Source: Arachis hypogaea (taxonomy: Eukaryota > Streptophyta > Magnoliopsida > Fabales > Fabaceae). From it: DNA of 64,000 nucleotides. The notes beneath the pieces were generated by a model, which saw only the letters and a program-made list of their open reading frames with translations, was not told the origin of the DNA and made no database searches. Below, piece by piece: positions 46,264 to 58,599 of the stretch. The stretch lies in NCBI RefSeq assembly GCF_003086295.3, contig NC_092047.1, positions 63,468,054-63,532,053 of the forward strand, read 5' to 3'. The position numbers and the translations under genes are program-made. The stretch's first letter is position 1. The number at the start of each line of letters is the position of its first letter.

Positions 46264-46304
46264 AAGCGCTTCTTTATTGTCTTTAGCTGGACCTTGCTGA
46301 GCTT

Positions 46305-47482
46305 TTAATCTAGCTTCAGCCTTGAGCATTCTTGCTCAATGTTGCCTTCAAGATAGTGCTTGATTCTCTGTCCATTGACAATGAACTTCTTATCAGAATC
46401 AATATCTTGAAGCTTCACATAACCATATGGTGATACGCTTGTAATCACGTATGGTCCCCTCCACCGGGATTTCAGTTTCCCGGGGAATAGCCTGAGTCTA
46501 GAGTTAAACAACAGAACCTTCTGTCCTGGTTCAAAGATTCTAGATGACAGCTTTCTGTCATGCCACTTTTTTTATTTCTCTTTATAAAGCTTGGCATTTT
46601 CGAAAGCTGTGAATCTGAATTCCTCTAACTCATTTAGCTGGAGCAATCGTTTTTCTCCTGCTAATTTGGCATCAAAGTTTAGGAATTTGGTTGCCCAGTA
46701 GGCCTTATGTTCCAGTTCCACGGGCAGGTGACATGCCTTACCATACACGAGTTGGTATGGAGAGGTCCCTATAGGGGTCTTGAATGCTGTTCTGTAAGCC
46801 CACAGAGCATCATCCAAGCTCCGTGCCCAATCCTTTCTACGGTTATTTACTATCCGTTCAGGATTCTCTTTAATTCTCTGTTAGAGACTTCAGCTTGCCC
46901 ATTAGTTTGTGGATGATATGGAGTAGCCACCTTGTGGAGAATCCCACACCGAACCATGCCAGAGTGAAGCTATTTATTGCAAAAGTGGGTGCCCCCATCA
47001 CTGATTAGTACTCTAGGGACACTGAACCTGCTAAAGATATGTTTCTGGAGGAACTTCAGCACCGTTTTAGTATCATTGGTGGGTGTGGCAATGGCCTCAA
47101 CCCATTTTGATACATAATCAACTTCCACCAGAATATAAGTGTTTGAGTATGATGGTGGGAAAGGTCCCATGAAGTCAATTCCCCATATGTCAAACAACTC
47201 AATCTCCAAGATTCCTTGTTGAGGCATGGCATAACCATGAGGCAGATTGCCAGCTCTTTGGCAACTGTCACAGTTTCGTACAAACTCTCGGGAATCTTTA
47301 TAGAGTGTGGGCCAATAGAAGCCACATTGGAGGACCTTGGTGGCTGTTCGCTCACCTCCAAAATGGCCTCCATATTGTGATCCATGGCAATGCCATAGGA
47401 TCCTCTGTGCTTCTTCTCTAGGCACACACCTACGGATTATTCCGTCTGCACATCTCTTAAAGAGATAAGGTTCATCCCACAA
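46305..47482 (-). pseudogene. Integrase, element 4
   Basis: The minus strand has the zinc-binding HHCC region ([17 protein letters not shown] ... NCDSCQR) and the catalytic residues in their contexts: WGIDFMGPF (D), LISDGGTHF (D), [12 protein letters not shown] (E). The C-terminal part is [20 protein letters not shown] and the GPY-like KSRWRGPYVITSVSPYGYV, ending at about 46305. A TAG (46970-46972) and further breaks between 46817 and 46960, plus TAA at 46572-46574, interrupt it. It would join the DNA copy to host DNA if intact. Confidence 0.85.
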
Positions 47483-47633
47483 GTAGTACTTTGCATCAGT
47501 AATTAATTTCTTCTTTTGTATCCTGTTGCACTCCTTGGGTATGAACCTTGCAGCTTTATAGTTTGCAATATCGGCAAACCATGGTATTTCCTGAATGGCA
47601 AATAAATGCTCATCCGGAAAGGTCTCAGAGATC

Positions 47634-48962
47634 TCAAGAGAGGGGGGGCGTCCCTTCTACTGGCTCTATTCGGGACAGATGATCAGCCACTTGGTTTTCT
47701 GTCCCTTTTTTGTCTCTTATTTTTATATCAAACTCTTGCAGAAGCAACACCCATCTGATGAGCCTGGGTTTTGAATCCTGCTTTGTGAGTAGATATTTAA
47801 GAGCAGCATGATCAGTATACACAATCACTTTTGATCCTACTAGGTATTATCTGAACTTGTCAATGGCGTAAACCACTGCAAGTAATTCTTTTTCTGTGGT
47901 TGTGTAATTTTTCTGGGCATCATTTAGAACGCGACTAGCGTAATAAATGACGTGCAAAAGCTTGTCATGCCTCTGTCCCAACACTGCACCAATGGCGTGA
48001 TCACTGGCATCACACATTAGCTCAAATGGTAATGTCCAGTCTGGGGCAGAAATAACTGGTGCTGTGACCAGCTTAGCTTTCAGCGTTTCAAACGCCTGTA
48101 GGCACTCTGTGTCAAACACAAATGGCGTGTCAGCAGCTAGCAGATTGCTTAGAGGTTTTGCGATTTTTGAAAAATCCTTTATAAACCTCCTATAGAATCC
48201 TGCATGCCCCAGAAAGCTTCTGATTGCCTTAACATTGGCAGGTGGTGGTAATTTTTCAATTACCTCTATTTTTGCTTGGTCCACCTCTATTCCCTTGTTT
48301 GAGATTTTATGCCCAAGAACAATCCCTTCAGTCACCATGAAGTGACATTTTTCCCAGTTTAAAACTAGGTTGGTCTCTTGGCATCTTTTCAGAACAAGTT
48401 TCAGGTGATCAAGACAGGAGTTGAATGAGTCTCCATATACTGAGAAGTTATCCATGAAGACTTCCAGAAATTTTTCCACCATATCAGAGAAAATAGAGAG
48501 CATGCATCTCTGGAAGGTTGCAGGCGCATTACATAGCCCAAATGGCATCCTTCTATAAGCAAACACTCCAGATGGACATGTGAATGCTGTTTTCTCTTGA
48601 TCCTGGGGATCTACTGCAATCTGGTTATAGCCTGAGTAGCCATCCAAAAAGCAGTAATAATCATGACCTGCTAGTCTTTCTAGCATCTGGTCTATGAATG
48701 GTAAAGGAAAATGATCCTTTCTGGTGGCTGTATTGAGCCTTCTGTAGTCAATACACATGCGCCACCCTGTAACTGTTCTTGTAGGAACCAGTTCATTTTT
48801 TTCATTATGAATCACTGTCATGCCTCCCTTTTTTGGGACGACTTGGACAGGACTCACCCAGGGGCTATCAGAAATAGGATAAATAATCCCAGCCTCTAGT
48901 AATTTGGTGACCTCTTTCTGCACCACTTCTTTCATGGCTGGATTTAGCCGCCTCTGTGGTTA
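47634..48962 (-). pseudogene. Reverse transcriptase and RNase H, element 4
   Basis: From EVVQKEVTKLLEAGIIYPIS through WRMCIDYRRLN, FPLPFIDQMLERLAG, MPFGLCNAPATFQRCM to the catalytic loop, which here reads VFMDNFSVYG. The second Asp of the expected FMDD is Asn (GAC to AAC at 48447-48449), which should abolish polymerisation. RNase H follows, with FELMCDASDHAIGAVLGQ, TTTEKELLAVVYAIDKFR and [12 protein letters not shown]. In-frame TAA codons at 48960-48962 and 47847-47849 are single-base changes, and an extra G in the run 47642-47648 (minus C) shifts the frame before integrase. Confidence 0.92.
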
Positions 48963-51410
48963 AACCACTGGTTTGGCATTATCCTCCAATAAGATTTTGT
49001 GCATGCATCTAGCTGGGCTTATGCCCTTAAGGTCACCTATGGACCACCCAAGAGCTGTCTTGTGTGTCCTTAGCACTTGAATAAATGCCTCCTCTTCCTG
49101 TGAATTTAAAGCAGAGCTTATAATCACTGGAAAAGTGTCACCTTCTCCCAGAAACGCATATTTCAAGGATGGTGGTAATGGCTTGAGCTCGGGTTTAGGA
49201 GGTTTTTCCTCTTCCAGAAGAAATTTCAGAGGCTCTTTCATGTCCTCTGAATCCTCTAAATCAGGCTGAACATCTTTAAAGATGTTTTCCAACTCTGATT
49301 CAAGACTCTCAGCCATGTTGATCTCTTCTACCAAAGAGTCAATAAGATCAACTTTCATGCAGTCTTTTGATGTGTCTGGATGCTGCATGGCTTTGACAGC
49401 GTTCAACTTGAATTCATCATCATTGACTCTCAGGGTTATTTCCCCCTGTTGGACGTCAATGAGGGATCGCCCAGTTGCTAGGAAGGGTCTTCCTAGAATG
49501 AGAGTAGCACTCTTGTGCTCCTCCTTTTCCAGCACAACAAAGTCAGTGGGAAAGGCGAATGGCCCAACTCTGACAATCATGTCTTCAATCACGCCTGATG
49601 GGTATTTAGTGGAGCCATCAGCAAGTTGGAGACATATCCGGGTTGGTTTAACTTCTTCAGTTAAGCCAAGCTTTCTGATAGTGGATGCAGGTATTAGGTT
49701 GATGCTTGCCCCAAGATCGCACAAAGCTGTCTTGGTGCAATTACCTTCTAATATGCATGGTATCAGAAAACTCCCAGGGTCTTTAAGCTTTTCAGGAAAG
49801 CTCTTCAGAATGACTGCACTGCATTCCTCAATGAGGAGAACTCTTTCTGTTTCTCTCCAATCCTTTTTATGACTCAAGATCTCTTTCGTGAACTTGGCAT
49901 AAGAAGGTATTTGCTCAAGTGCTTCTGCAAATGGAATCTTTATTTCAAGAGTCCTGAGATAATCTGCAAAGCGAGCAAATTGCTTATCCTGCTCCTCTTT
50001 TCGGAGTTTTTGAGGATAAGGTATCTTGGCTTTATATTCTTCAACCTTAGTTGCTGTAGATTTACTGCCTACAGAAGTGGTTGAAGAAGCCTTTTTAGAG
50101 GGGTTGTTATCATCATTTGTGTGTATCTGATCCCTCACTGGCAATTGAGTGCCAGAGTTAGAAACTGGAGTGACGTTAGATGCCAACTCCTTCTCTGTTC
50201 CTGGTGTCTGAACGCCAGAATTGTGCCCATTTTGGGCGTTCAGCACCGGATCCTGCCCATTTTGGGCATTCAACGCCAGATCCTTGCCCATTTCTGGCGT
50301 TGAACGCCAATCCTGCTTTGTTTCTGGTGTTGAACGCCAGTTTTGGCCATGGTCTGGGCGTTCAGCGCCAGCCTTCCACCAATTTTCTGGCGTTTTAGCG
50401 CCAGAATTATTTTTTCCTGGGCTCTTACTGTCCTCAGGTGAATCTTGGGTAGTTTGCTCATTTCTTGGCTTTTTGCTGCCTTGAGGTGGGGTATTTAATG
50501 TCTTCCCACTTCTTAGTTGAACTGCTTGGCATTCTTCTGTTATTTGCCTTGACAGCTGCTGCTTTGTTTGCTTAAACTGTTCGTCCATATGTATATTTGC
50601 CATTCTTGTCTCTTGTAGCCTATCTTTAAATTTGGCTAGCTGCCTTGTTAGAAAGTCCAACTGCTGATTGAATTCAGAAGCTTGTTTTACAGGACTGAGT
50701 TCAGCAGTTGCTGTCTTAACCTCTTCTTTCATGGAAGGGTCACTGCTTAGGTACAGATGCTGATTCTTGGCAACTGTATCAATGAGCTCTTGAGCCTCTT
50801 CAATTGTCCTTCTCATGTGGATAGATCCACCAGCTGAGTAATCAAGAGACATCTGAGCTCCTTCTGCAAGCCCATAATAGAAGATGTCTAACTGAACCCA
50901 CTTTGAAAACATTTCAGAGGGGCATTTTCATAGCATCTCTCTGTATCTCTCCCAGGCATCATAAAGAGATTCATTATCTCCTTGTTTAAAGCCTTGGATG
51001 TCCAGCCTTAGCTGTGTCATCCGTTTTGGGGAAAAGTATTGATTCAGGAATTTTTCTGTTAGCTATTTCCATGTCCTTATGCTGGCCTTAGGTTGGTTAT
51101 TCAACCACCTCTTAGCTTGATCTTTTACAGCAAATGGAAACAGTAATAGTCTGTAGACATCCTGATCTCTTTCTTTATCATGTACTGTGTCAGCAATCTG
51201 TAGAAACTGTGCCAGAAACTCTGTAGGTTCTTCTTGTGGAAGACCGGAATACTGGCAACTTTGCTGCACCATGATAATGAGCTGAGGATTCAACTCAAAG
51301 CTACTGACTCCAATGGAGGGTATGCAGATACTACTCCCATATGAAGCAGTAGAAGGGTTAGAATATGACCCCAGAGTCCTCCTGGACTGTTCATTTCCGC
51401 TTAGGTCCAT
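48963..51410 (-). pseudogene. gag and aspartic protease, element 4
   Basis: ATG at 51410 opens MDLSGNEQSRRTLGSYSNPS. Gag landmarks are SFELNPQLIIMVQQS, YRLLLFPFAVKDQAKRWL, LYDAWERYREML and IFYYGL. Two stops break it: TAG at 51063-51065 and TGA near 50933. The frame then runs open to 48963 through a helical segment, a linker with GGCGTT palindromes (50190-50405, for example LALNAQNGQ), and the protease with CDLGASINLIPASTIRKLGL and LILGRPFLATGRSLIDVQQG (49430-49760). The protease continues directly into RT in the same frame, as in other gypsy elements with a gag-pol fusion. Confidence 0.88.
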
Positions 51411-51419
51411 GATGGAGAA

Positions 51420-52115
51420 AGGGAGATGATATAAAAATTATTTTTATTTATTTATTTATTTATTTATTTCGAAATCAAAATAAATCAAAATAAAATAAAT
51501 AAAAATGAGTGAAAGATTTTCGAAAAAGTGAGGAGAGAGAAAGTGGTTAGGAGATTTTGAAAAGGATATGATGATTTTTGAAAAAGGTTTTAAATTTTGA
51601 AATAAAAATCTAAATTTTAGAAATAGATTTCGAAAAAGATGCTTTAAAATAGAGAGAAAAGATATTTTTGAATTTTAAGAAGAGAGAGAAAAACAATAAG
51701 ATAGCACAAGATTTAAAATTTTTAGATCTAATGCTCCTTGTTTTCGAAAATTTTTTGGAGGAAAAACACCAAGGAACACCAAACTTAAAAATTTTAAGAT
51801 CAAGACACAAGGAAAACTCACGAACACTTTGAAGACTCACAAGAACACAAGAACATGAAGGAAGAACACCAAACTTAAAATATTTAGAAAACCAAACTAA
51901 ATTTTTTGAAAAACACCAAAAAATCAACAAGAAAACACCAAACTTAAAGTTTGGCACAGGATTTCATAGAGAAATTATTTTTGAAAAATATTTTAAAAAG
52001 AAAATAAGGATTCTAAAATTTTAACACGACAATAATAAGAGACTCTAAACAAAAAAAAGAAAATTTTCCTAATATAAGCAACAAAATAAACCGTTAGTTG
52101 TCCAAACACGAATAA
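51420..52115 (-). other. AT-rich leader, element 4
   Basis: Untranslated leader on the minus strand. It includes a (TTTA)n microsatellite at about 51441-51469 and several AAACTTAAAATTTT phrases (the complement of TTTTAAGTTTGGTGTT) at 51770-51960. Composition matches the leaders of elements 3 and 5. Confidence 0.65.
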
Positions 52116-52133
52116 TCCCCGGCAACGGCGCCA
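52116..52133 (-). promoter_or_regulatory. Primer binding site, element 4
   Basis: Minus-strand TGGCGCCGTTGCCGGGGA, the full match to the tRNA-Asp-complementary sequence as I know it, seven bases inside the 5' LTR. Confidence 0.92.
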
Positions 52134-52139
52134 AAAACT

Positions 52140-53669
52140 TGGTGCACGAATTGTGAATCACACTTTTCACAACGCGTACCACTAACCAGCAAGTGCACTG
52201 GGTCGTCCAAGTAATACCTTACGTGAGTAAGGGTCGAATCCCACGGAGATTGTTGGTTTGAAGCAATCTATGGTTATCTTGTAATTCTTAGTCAGGAAGT
52301 CAATTATATTTATCAGTTGAATTGCGAATAAACAAGAGAGCATGAATTAAAGGTTACTTGTTGTGTAGTAATGGAGAATATGTTGGAGTTTTGGAGATGC
52401 TTTGTGTTCTGAATCTCTGCTTTCCTCTGTCTTCTGATTCAAGCATGCACGTCCTCCTATGGCAAGCTGTGTGTTGGTGGATCACCATTGTCAATGGCTA
52501 CCAACCATCCTTCCAGTGAAAATGGTCCGGGTGCGCTGTCACCGCATGGCTAATCATCTGCAGGTTCTCAATCGTACCAGAATAGGATTTACTATCCTTT
52601 TGCGTCTGTTACTACGCCCAGCACTCACGAGTTTGAAGCACGTCACAGTCATTCAATCCCAGAGTCCTACTCGGAATACCACAGACAAGGTTTAGACTTT
52701 CCGGACTCTCATGAATGCCCCCCTCAATTTAGCTTATACCACGAAGATTCTGGTTAAGAGATCTAAGAGATACTCATTCAATCTAAAGTAGAACGGAAGT
52801 GGTTGTTAGGCACGCGTTCATAGGGAATGATGATGATTGTCACGTTCATCACATTCAGGTTGAAGTGCGAATAAATATCTTAGATAGAAACACGCATGTT
52901 GAATAGAAAACAGAAATACTTGCATTAATTCATCGAGGCACAGCAGAGCTCCTCACCCCCAACAATGGAGTTTAGAGACTCATACCGTCAAAGAGTACAA
53001 AGTTCAGATCTAAAAATGTCATGAGATACAAAATAAGTCTCTAAAAGTTGTTTAAATACTAAACTAGTAGCCTAGGTTTACAGAAAATGAGTAAACTATA
53101 GCAGATGGTATAGAGATCCACTTTTGGGGCCCACTTGGTGTGTGCTGGGGCTGAGATTTAAGCAATTCACGTGCATAAGGCCATTTTGGGCGTTCAACGC
53201 TAGGTTTGGATCCATTTCTGGCGTTGAACTCCAACTTTTAATCCTATTCTGGCGCTGGACGCCAGAATTGGGCAGAAAATTGGCGTTGAACGCCAGTTTA
53301 CGTTGTCTATCCTTGAGTAAAGTATAAACTATTATACATTTCTGGAAAGCCCTGGATGTCTACTTTCCAACGCAATTGGAAGCACGCCATTTCGAGTTCC
53401 GTAGCTCCAGAAAATCCACTTTGAGTGCATGGAGGTCAGAATCCAACAGCATCAGCAGTCCTTTTTCAGCCTGAATCAAATTTTTGCTCAGCTCCCTCAA
53501 TTTTAGCCAGAAAAATACCTGAAATTACAGAAAAACACACAACTCATAGTAAAGTCCAGAAATATGAATTTTTCCTAAAAACTAATGAAAATAAATTAAA
53601 AACTAACTAAAACATACTAAAAACTAAATGAAATTAACCCCAAAAAGCGTATAAAATATCCGCTCATCA
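52140..53669 (-). repeat. Element 4 5' LTR (1530 bp)
   Basis: Same length as the other copy and about 97% identical by eye. Differences are scattered, with GGCGTT palindromes at 53185-53300 partly decayed at CpG positions (for example CGCCAGG to CGCTAGG). Confidence 0.93.
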
Positions 53670-53674
53670 GCCAC

Positions 53675-54698
53675 CTCTTCTAAATCTTGGAAGATGGAGA
53701 GATTCATCACCAAAGCTCATCAAGACCACTTCTATGAAGTAGTGGCAAAGAAGAAAGTGATCCCTGAGGTTCCTTTCAGGCTCAAGAAGAATGAGTATCC
53801 AAAAATCCGAAGAGAGATCCGGAGAAGAGGTTGGGAAGTCCTAACCAATCCCATTCAAGATGTTGGGATTCTAATAATGCAAGAGTTCTATGCTAATGCA
53901 TGGGTTACTAAAAACTATGACACTAGTGTGAACCCAAATCTAAGGAATTGGATCACCATGGTCCGAGGGAAAATCTTAGATTTTAGCCCGAAAAGTGTGA
54001 GATTGGCGTTCAACTTGCCCTTAATGCAAGGAGACCCACATCCTTACACTAGAAAAGTTAACTTTGATCAGACATTGGATCAAGTGCTGTCAAACATCTG
54101 TGTGGAAGGAGCATAGTGGAAAATGGATTCCCAAGGCAAGCCCATTCAACTAAGAAGGCTTGACCTAAAGCCCATAGCTAGAGGATAGTTAGAATTCATC
54201 CAACGTTCTATCATCCCCACTAGCAACCGGTCAGAAGTGACTATTGACAGAGCTATCATGATCCACCAATGCAAGGTTGGCATTCCCACACCTCATCCTT
54301 CATCTATGCAATTCAGCTGAAATTGTCAAAGAAGGAGATATCTCCATTGGGGATGACAAGCCCATCACTAAGAAGAGGATGGAGCAAACTAGAGAGCATG
54401 CACAAGAGCCTGTGCAGTCGCCTCAGCATGAGATCCCTGAGATGCCTCAAGGGACGTATTTTCCTCCTCAAAGCTATTGGGATCAATAGCACACTTCTCT
54501 TGGAGAACTAACATGGAGCAATTGAGGATGGAGCATCAAGAACATTCTACCATCCTCAATGAAATAAGGGAAGACCAAAGATCCATTAGAGAAGATCAAA
54601 GAGCTATGAGGGAAGAACAACAAAGGCAATGGAGTGACATTGAAGAGATCAAGCATCACATTGGATCCTCAAGGAGGAGTATTAGCCGCCACCATTAA
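53675..54698 (+). pseudogene. Third ORF of element 3, main part
   Basis: Continues from 41742. It reads MERFITKAHQDHFYEVVAKK, RREIRRRGWEVLTNP, MQEFYANAWV, TMVRGKILDFSPKSVRLAF, QVLSNICVEGA, then breaks at TAG 54114, followed by GKPIQLRRLDLKPIARG, TAG and SIIPTSNRSEVTIDRAI. Two frameshifts lie between 54260 and 54490. The C-terminal part is a charged helix (EDQRSIREDQRAMREEQQRQ). This is the same domain order as the intact ORF of element 4, about one third identical by eye. Confidence 0.8.
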
Positions 54699-55809
54699 AG
54701 GTAGATTCGTTCTCTTTTACTTCCTTTCCTTTTGTTATTTTTCTATTTTCTGTTATGTGTTGTTTGTTCTCTTGTTCTTGTTGCATGACCATTTGCATTG
54801 ATGTCTTAAAGTTGTAAAATATTCTATATATCTCTCACTTTGCTTAAAATAAAATTTTATTTGAAAAGAATTGAGAGATACATGAATTTCAAGTTTAAAA
54901 TAAGAATAGTTCAATTATGTTAGTGTGGTGGCATTGCTTTTGTTATTTGAATGTATGAATAAACAGTGTATATTTGAAGTTGGAATTTTAGAATGTTGGC
55001 TTTTGAAAGAATGATGAAAAAGGAAAAATACTATTGATAATCTGAAAAATTTAAAAATTTATTCTTGAAGCAAGAAAAAGCAGCAAAAAGAAAAAGAAAA
55101 AGCATGTTGCAAAAGAAAAAAAAATATTATGCATGCGAAAAAGAATGAAAAAAAAATGGCGAAATATAAATAAATAAAAATAGAAAAATCCATTACTGCC
55201 CAAAAATGCAGGAAAAGGAGGGCAGATTGAAAAAGCCAATAACCCTTTAAACCAAAAGGCAAGGGTAAAAAGGATCTAAGGCTTTGAGCATCAGTGGATA
55301 AGAGGGCCTAAAGGAATAAAATTCTGGCCTAAGCGGCTCAACTAAACTGTCCCTAACCATGTGCTTGTGGCCTAAGTGAAAAGCTTGAGACTGAGTGGTT
55401 AAAGTCGTGATCCAAAGCAAAAAGAGTGTGCTTAAGAACTCTGGACACCTCTATCTGGAAAGTCTAGCAAAGCTGAATTACAATCTAAAAAGGTTCACCC
55501 AGTTAAAGTGTCTGTGGCATTTATGTACCCGGTGGTAATACTGGAAAACAAAGTGCTTAGGGTCACGGCCAAGACTCTGAAAGATGTGTTCCAGAATAAA
55601 AAAGAGTTGAACTAGGAGAGTCAATAATATCATCTGGATTCTAAGTTCCTAAAGAGACCAACGTTTCTGAGTTTCAATGGATAGTGAGATGCCAAAACTA
55701 TTCAGAAGCAAAAAGCTACTAAGTCCCGCTCATTTAATTGAAACTGAGTTCATTGGAAACTTTGAAATTTATTGTATCTTACTTTTCTTTTTATCCTACT
55801 GTGTTTTTA
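54699..55809 (+). other. Element 3 internal non-coding region, 3' part
   Basis: No coding signal. An A/G-rich run with GAAAAAG repeats is at 55065-55180. The stretch 55250-55800 is the reverse-oriented relative of 43370-43870 in element 4 (shared text TGTGGCATTTATGTACCCGGTG), which confirms a common origin of the two 3' regions. Confidence 0.6.
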
Positions 55810-55847
55810 GTTGCTTGAGGACAAGCAACAGTTTAAGTTTGGTGTTG
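55810..55847 (+). promoter_or_regulatory. Hairpin B and polypurine-like tract before the 3' LTR, element 3
   Basis: GTTGCTTGAGGACAAGCAAC (55810-55829) has an 8-bp stem with an AGGA loop and is followed by AGTTTAAGTTTGGTGTTG, directly before the right LTR start. Confidence 0.75.
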
Positions 55848-57118
55848 TAATGAGCGGATATTTCATACGCTTTTTCGCATCATTTTCATATAGTTTCTAG
55901 CATGTTTTATTTAGTTTTTATTAAGTTTTTATAGATTTTAGTGTTAAATTCACATTTTTGGATTCTACTATGAGTTTGTGTGTTTTTTTTTGCAATTTCA
56001 GGTATTTTCTGGCCGAAATTGAGGAGCTGGAGCAAAAGTCTGATTCAGAGACAGAGAAAGCACTGCAGATGCTGTCCGAATCTGACCTCCTTACATTTGG
56101 AAGAGCTTTTCTGGAGATACAGAAGTCCAAATGGAGCGTTCTCAACGGTTATAGAAAGCTGACTTCCATAGCTTTCCAGCAATGGATAATAGTCTATACT
56201 TTGCTTCAGATTAGAAGCCCAAAACTGGCATCCAACGCTAGCATCCTGCCCCGTTTCAGGCGTCCAGCGCCCAAGGAGAAGAGACCAGCGTCCAAACGCC
56301 CAAAGAGGACCCCCTAGCTAGTGTTCAACACCCTAGAGACCTCATAGCATGTGGATCTCATCAAAGCTCAGCCCAAACACTCATCAAGTGGGCCCCAGAA
56401 GTGGATTTTAGCACTAAAAAGACTGTTTTACCCTTACTAGTCATTTGTTTAGTATTTAAGGGATTAGATTTATGTTATTTAGAGACATCGTCTAGACTTT
56501 ACACCATATTTCATTTTATCATTGTATTTTTCTTTCAGTATGCATTTCTAAACCTCCTAGGTTGAGGGGAGGAGCCCTGCTGAGTCCTATGAATTAATAA
56601 AAGTATTACTGTTTCTCTTCGATTCGTGTTTGATTTAAGTCTAAGATGTATTCTCGTTCTTTAACATGGTGAATAGGATGATCAGTGACAATCAGCTCTG
56701 TTCATCATACTAGGACCACGTGCCTGACAACCAGCCGTGTCTACTTGGGTTTGTGTGAATACGTGACTGGAAAGCGCGAACTGCCAGCTTGATTATACAT
56801 CTCTCAGACGGCTAATCCACGACTTCATTGGGGACTTCTTGAGATACCAGTTCAGCCAATTTCTGGGGACATTAGGGTCTCTGTGGTAGAGGCTAGAACC
56901 TAAAGAAGCAGCATTCTCTGATCTGGAAGATTCGACCTTGTCTGTGGCATTTTGAGTAGGATCGCCAAGAGAATGAACTGCTAGAGCTTCACCCTCATTC
57001 AGATTGGATGACCACGGCCAATGGCATTTGATTTGAAGCATAGGAGATTGATGACCACGGCCAATGGTGTTTAATCTGAAGCAGAGGAGATTGATGACCA
57101 GGGAATTGCGTTGATCAC
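55848..57118 (+). repeat. Element 3 right LTR, 5' part
   Basis: TAATGAGCGGATATTTC (the first base pair of the TG start is changed to TA) continues parallel to 26681-27951 and is cut after GCGTTGATCAC by element 5. The rest is beyond the window. Confidence 0.88.
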
Positions 57119-58599
57119 TGATAAACCACTATTTTACGGTTTATCTTGTGCTCAATTGAGTGGATTTTATCAATCTTTCATACACTTATCCATACAAAAT
57201 GCATGGTTTTACAATTTCCTTCTTGATTTTGTGCTATGACTGAAAACATGCTTCGTGCTCTTAAATATTACTATGTTTAATCATCTCTTATTACCATTCG
57301 ATGCCATGATATGTGTGTTAAGTGATTTCAGGGATTACAGGGCAGGAATGGCTTAGAGGATGGAAAGGAAGCATGCAAAAGTGGAAGGAATACAAGAAGT
57401 TGGAGAAATTGCTAAGCTGTCCAGCATGACCTCTCGGTACTAAATCGATCATAACTTGAGCTACAGAGGTCAAATGACGCGGTTCCAATTACGTTGAAAA
57501 GCTAACGTCCGGGGCTTCGAAATAATATATAATTTACCATAGTGGCTACAGCTAGGCGACGCGAATGCATGCTCCACGCGGACGCGTCGTAGTGACAAAA
57601 AACCAGCGTGGCAGATTTCGCAACCAGCGATTTCTGGGCTGTTTCTGACCCAGTTTTCGGCCCAGAAAAGACAGATTAGATGCTATAAAGTATGGAAATC
57701 CATCCATTCATAAAATCATCCTTTCATATTCACAATTTTAGGCTTTTAGATGTAGCTTTTAGAGAGAGAGGCTCTCTCCTCTCTCTTAGGATTTAGGATT
57801 AGGATTAGGATTTAGGATTTCTATTATGATTAGGCTACTTCTCTTCAATCACAGGTTCAATGTTCCTTTAATTTATTTTCTACTTTTATTTATTCTATTA
57901 CTTTAATTGTTGTTTATCTTTTCAATTTGGCTTATGAACTTTTCATGTTGGATTTGAATATTCTATTTAATATAATTTGAGGTATTTCAGATTAATGATT
58001 GTTTTATTCTGTTTATGATGCTTTCAATTTAATTTAGATTTATTTTCCCCTTTTGGCTTTGGTTAAGTAATTGGTAACACTTGAGTTGTCAAACTCAACA
58101 GTTGATTGAAAATTGGAAATTGCTGATTAATTTGGATCGCTCTAAAGCTAGTCTTTCGACAGGAGTTGACTAGGACCTGAGGATCAGATTAATTAGTCCA
58201 CTTGACTTTCCTTTATTTAGTAAGGTTAACTAAGTGGGAGCAATAAACAATTCTCATCACACCTGATAAGGATAACTAGGATGGGATTTTCAATTATCAT
58301 ACCTTGCAATGGTTTTTATGATAATTAAGATTTAATTTCCTGCCATTTTATTTTCCTGTTCCCTATTTCAAAAACCCAAAAAATATATCTTTTTCCATAA
58401 CCAATAATAAATCATACTTCCCTGCAATTCCTTGAGATACGACCCGAGGTTTAAATACTTCGGTTATAAATTTTATTGGGTTTTGTTACTTGTGACAACC
58501 AAAGTTTTGTACGAAAAGATTTTTGTTGGTTTAGAAATTATATCTACAATGCGTTTATTTTTATAAAATTCTTTACTAGCAAGAATCTAATCGTCAAAA

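Larger units (their letters stand above)
41743..53669 (-). mobile_element. Element 4: complete FIDEL-like Ty3/gypsy retrotransposon, TSD GCCAC
   Basis: GCCAC at 41738-41742 and 53670-53674 flanks an 11,927-bp unit read on the minus strand. Both LTRs are 1530 bp. I count about 43 substitutions and no indels between them by eye (under 3%), with most changes C-T or G-A. The order along the minus strand is LTR (53669-52140), primer site, AT-rich leader, gag-PR-RT-RH-IN, hairpin A, third ORF, hairpin B/polypurine tract, LTR (43272-41743). It is the only element here with a full pol gene and would be the autonomous partner of elements like element 3, but it carries several inactivating changes. Confidence 0.95.

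Noticed and set aside
49282..49872. 196-codon plus-strand frame
   Set aside because: Complement of the protease-coding part of element 4, which is clearly real on the minus strand.
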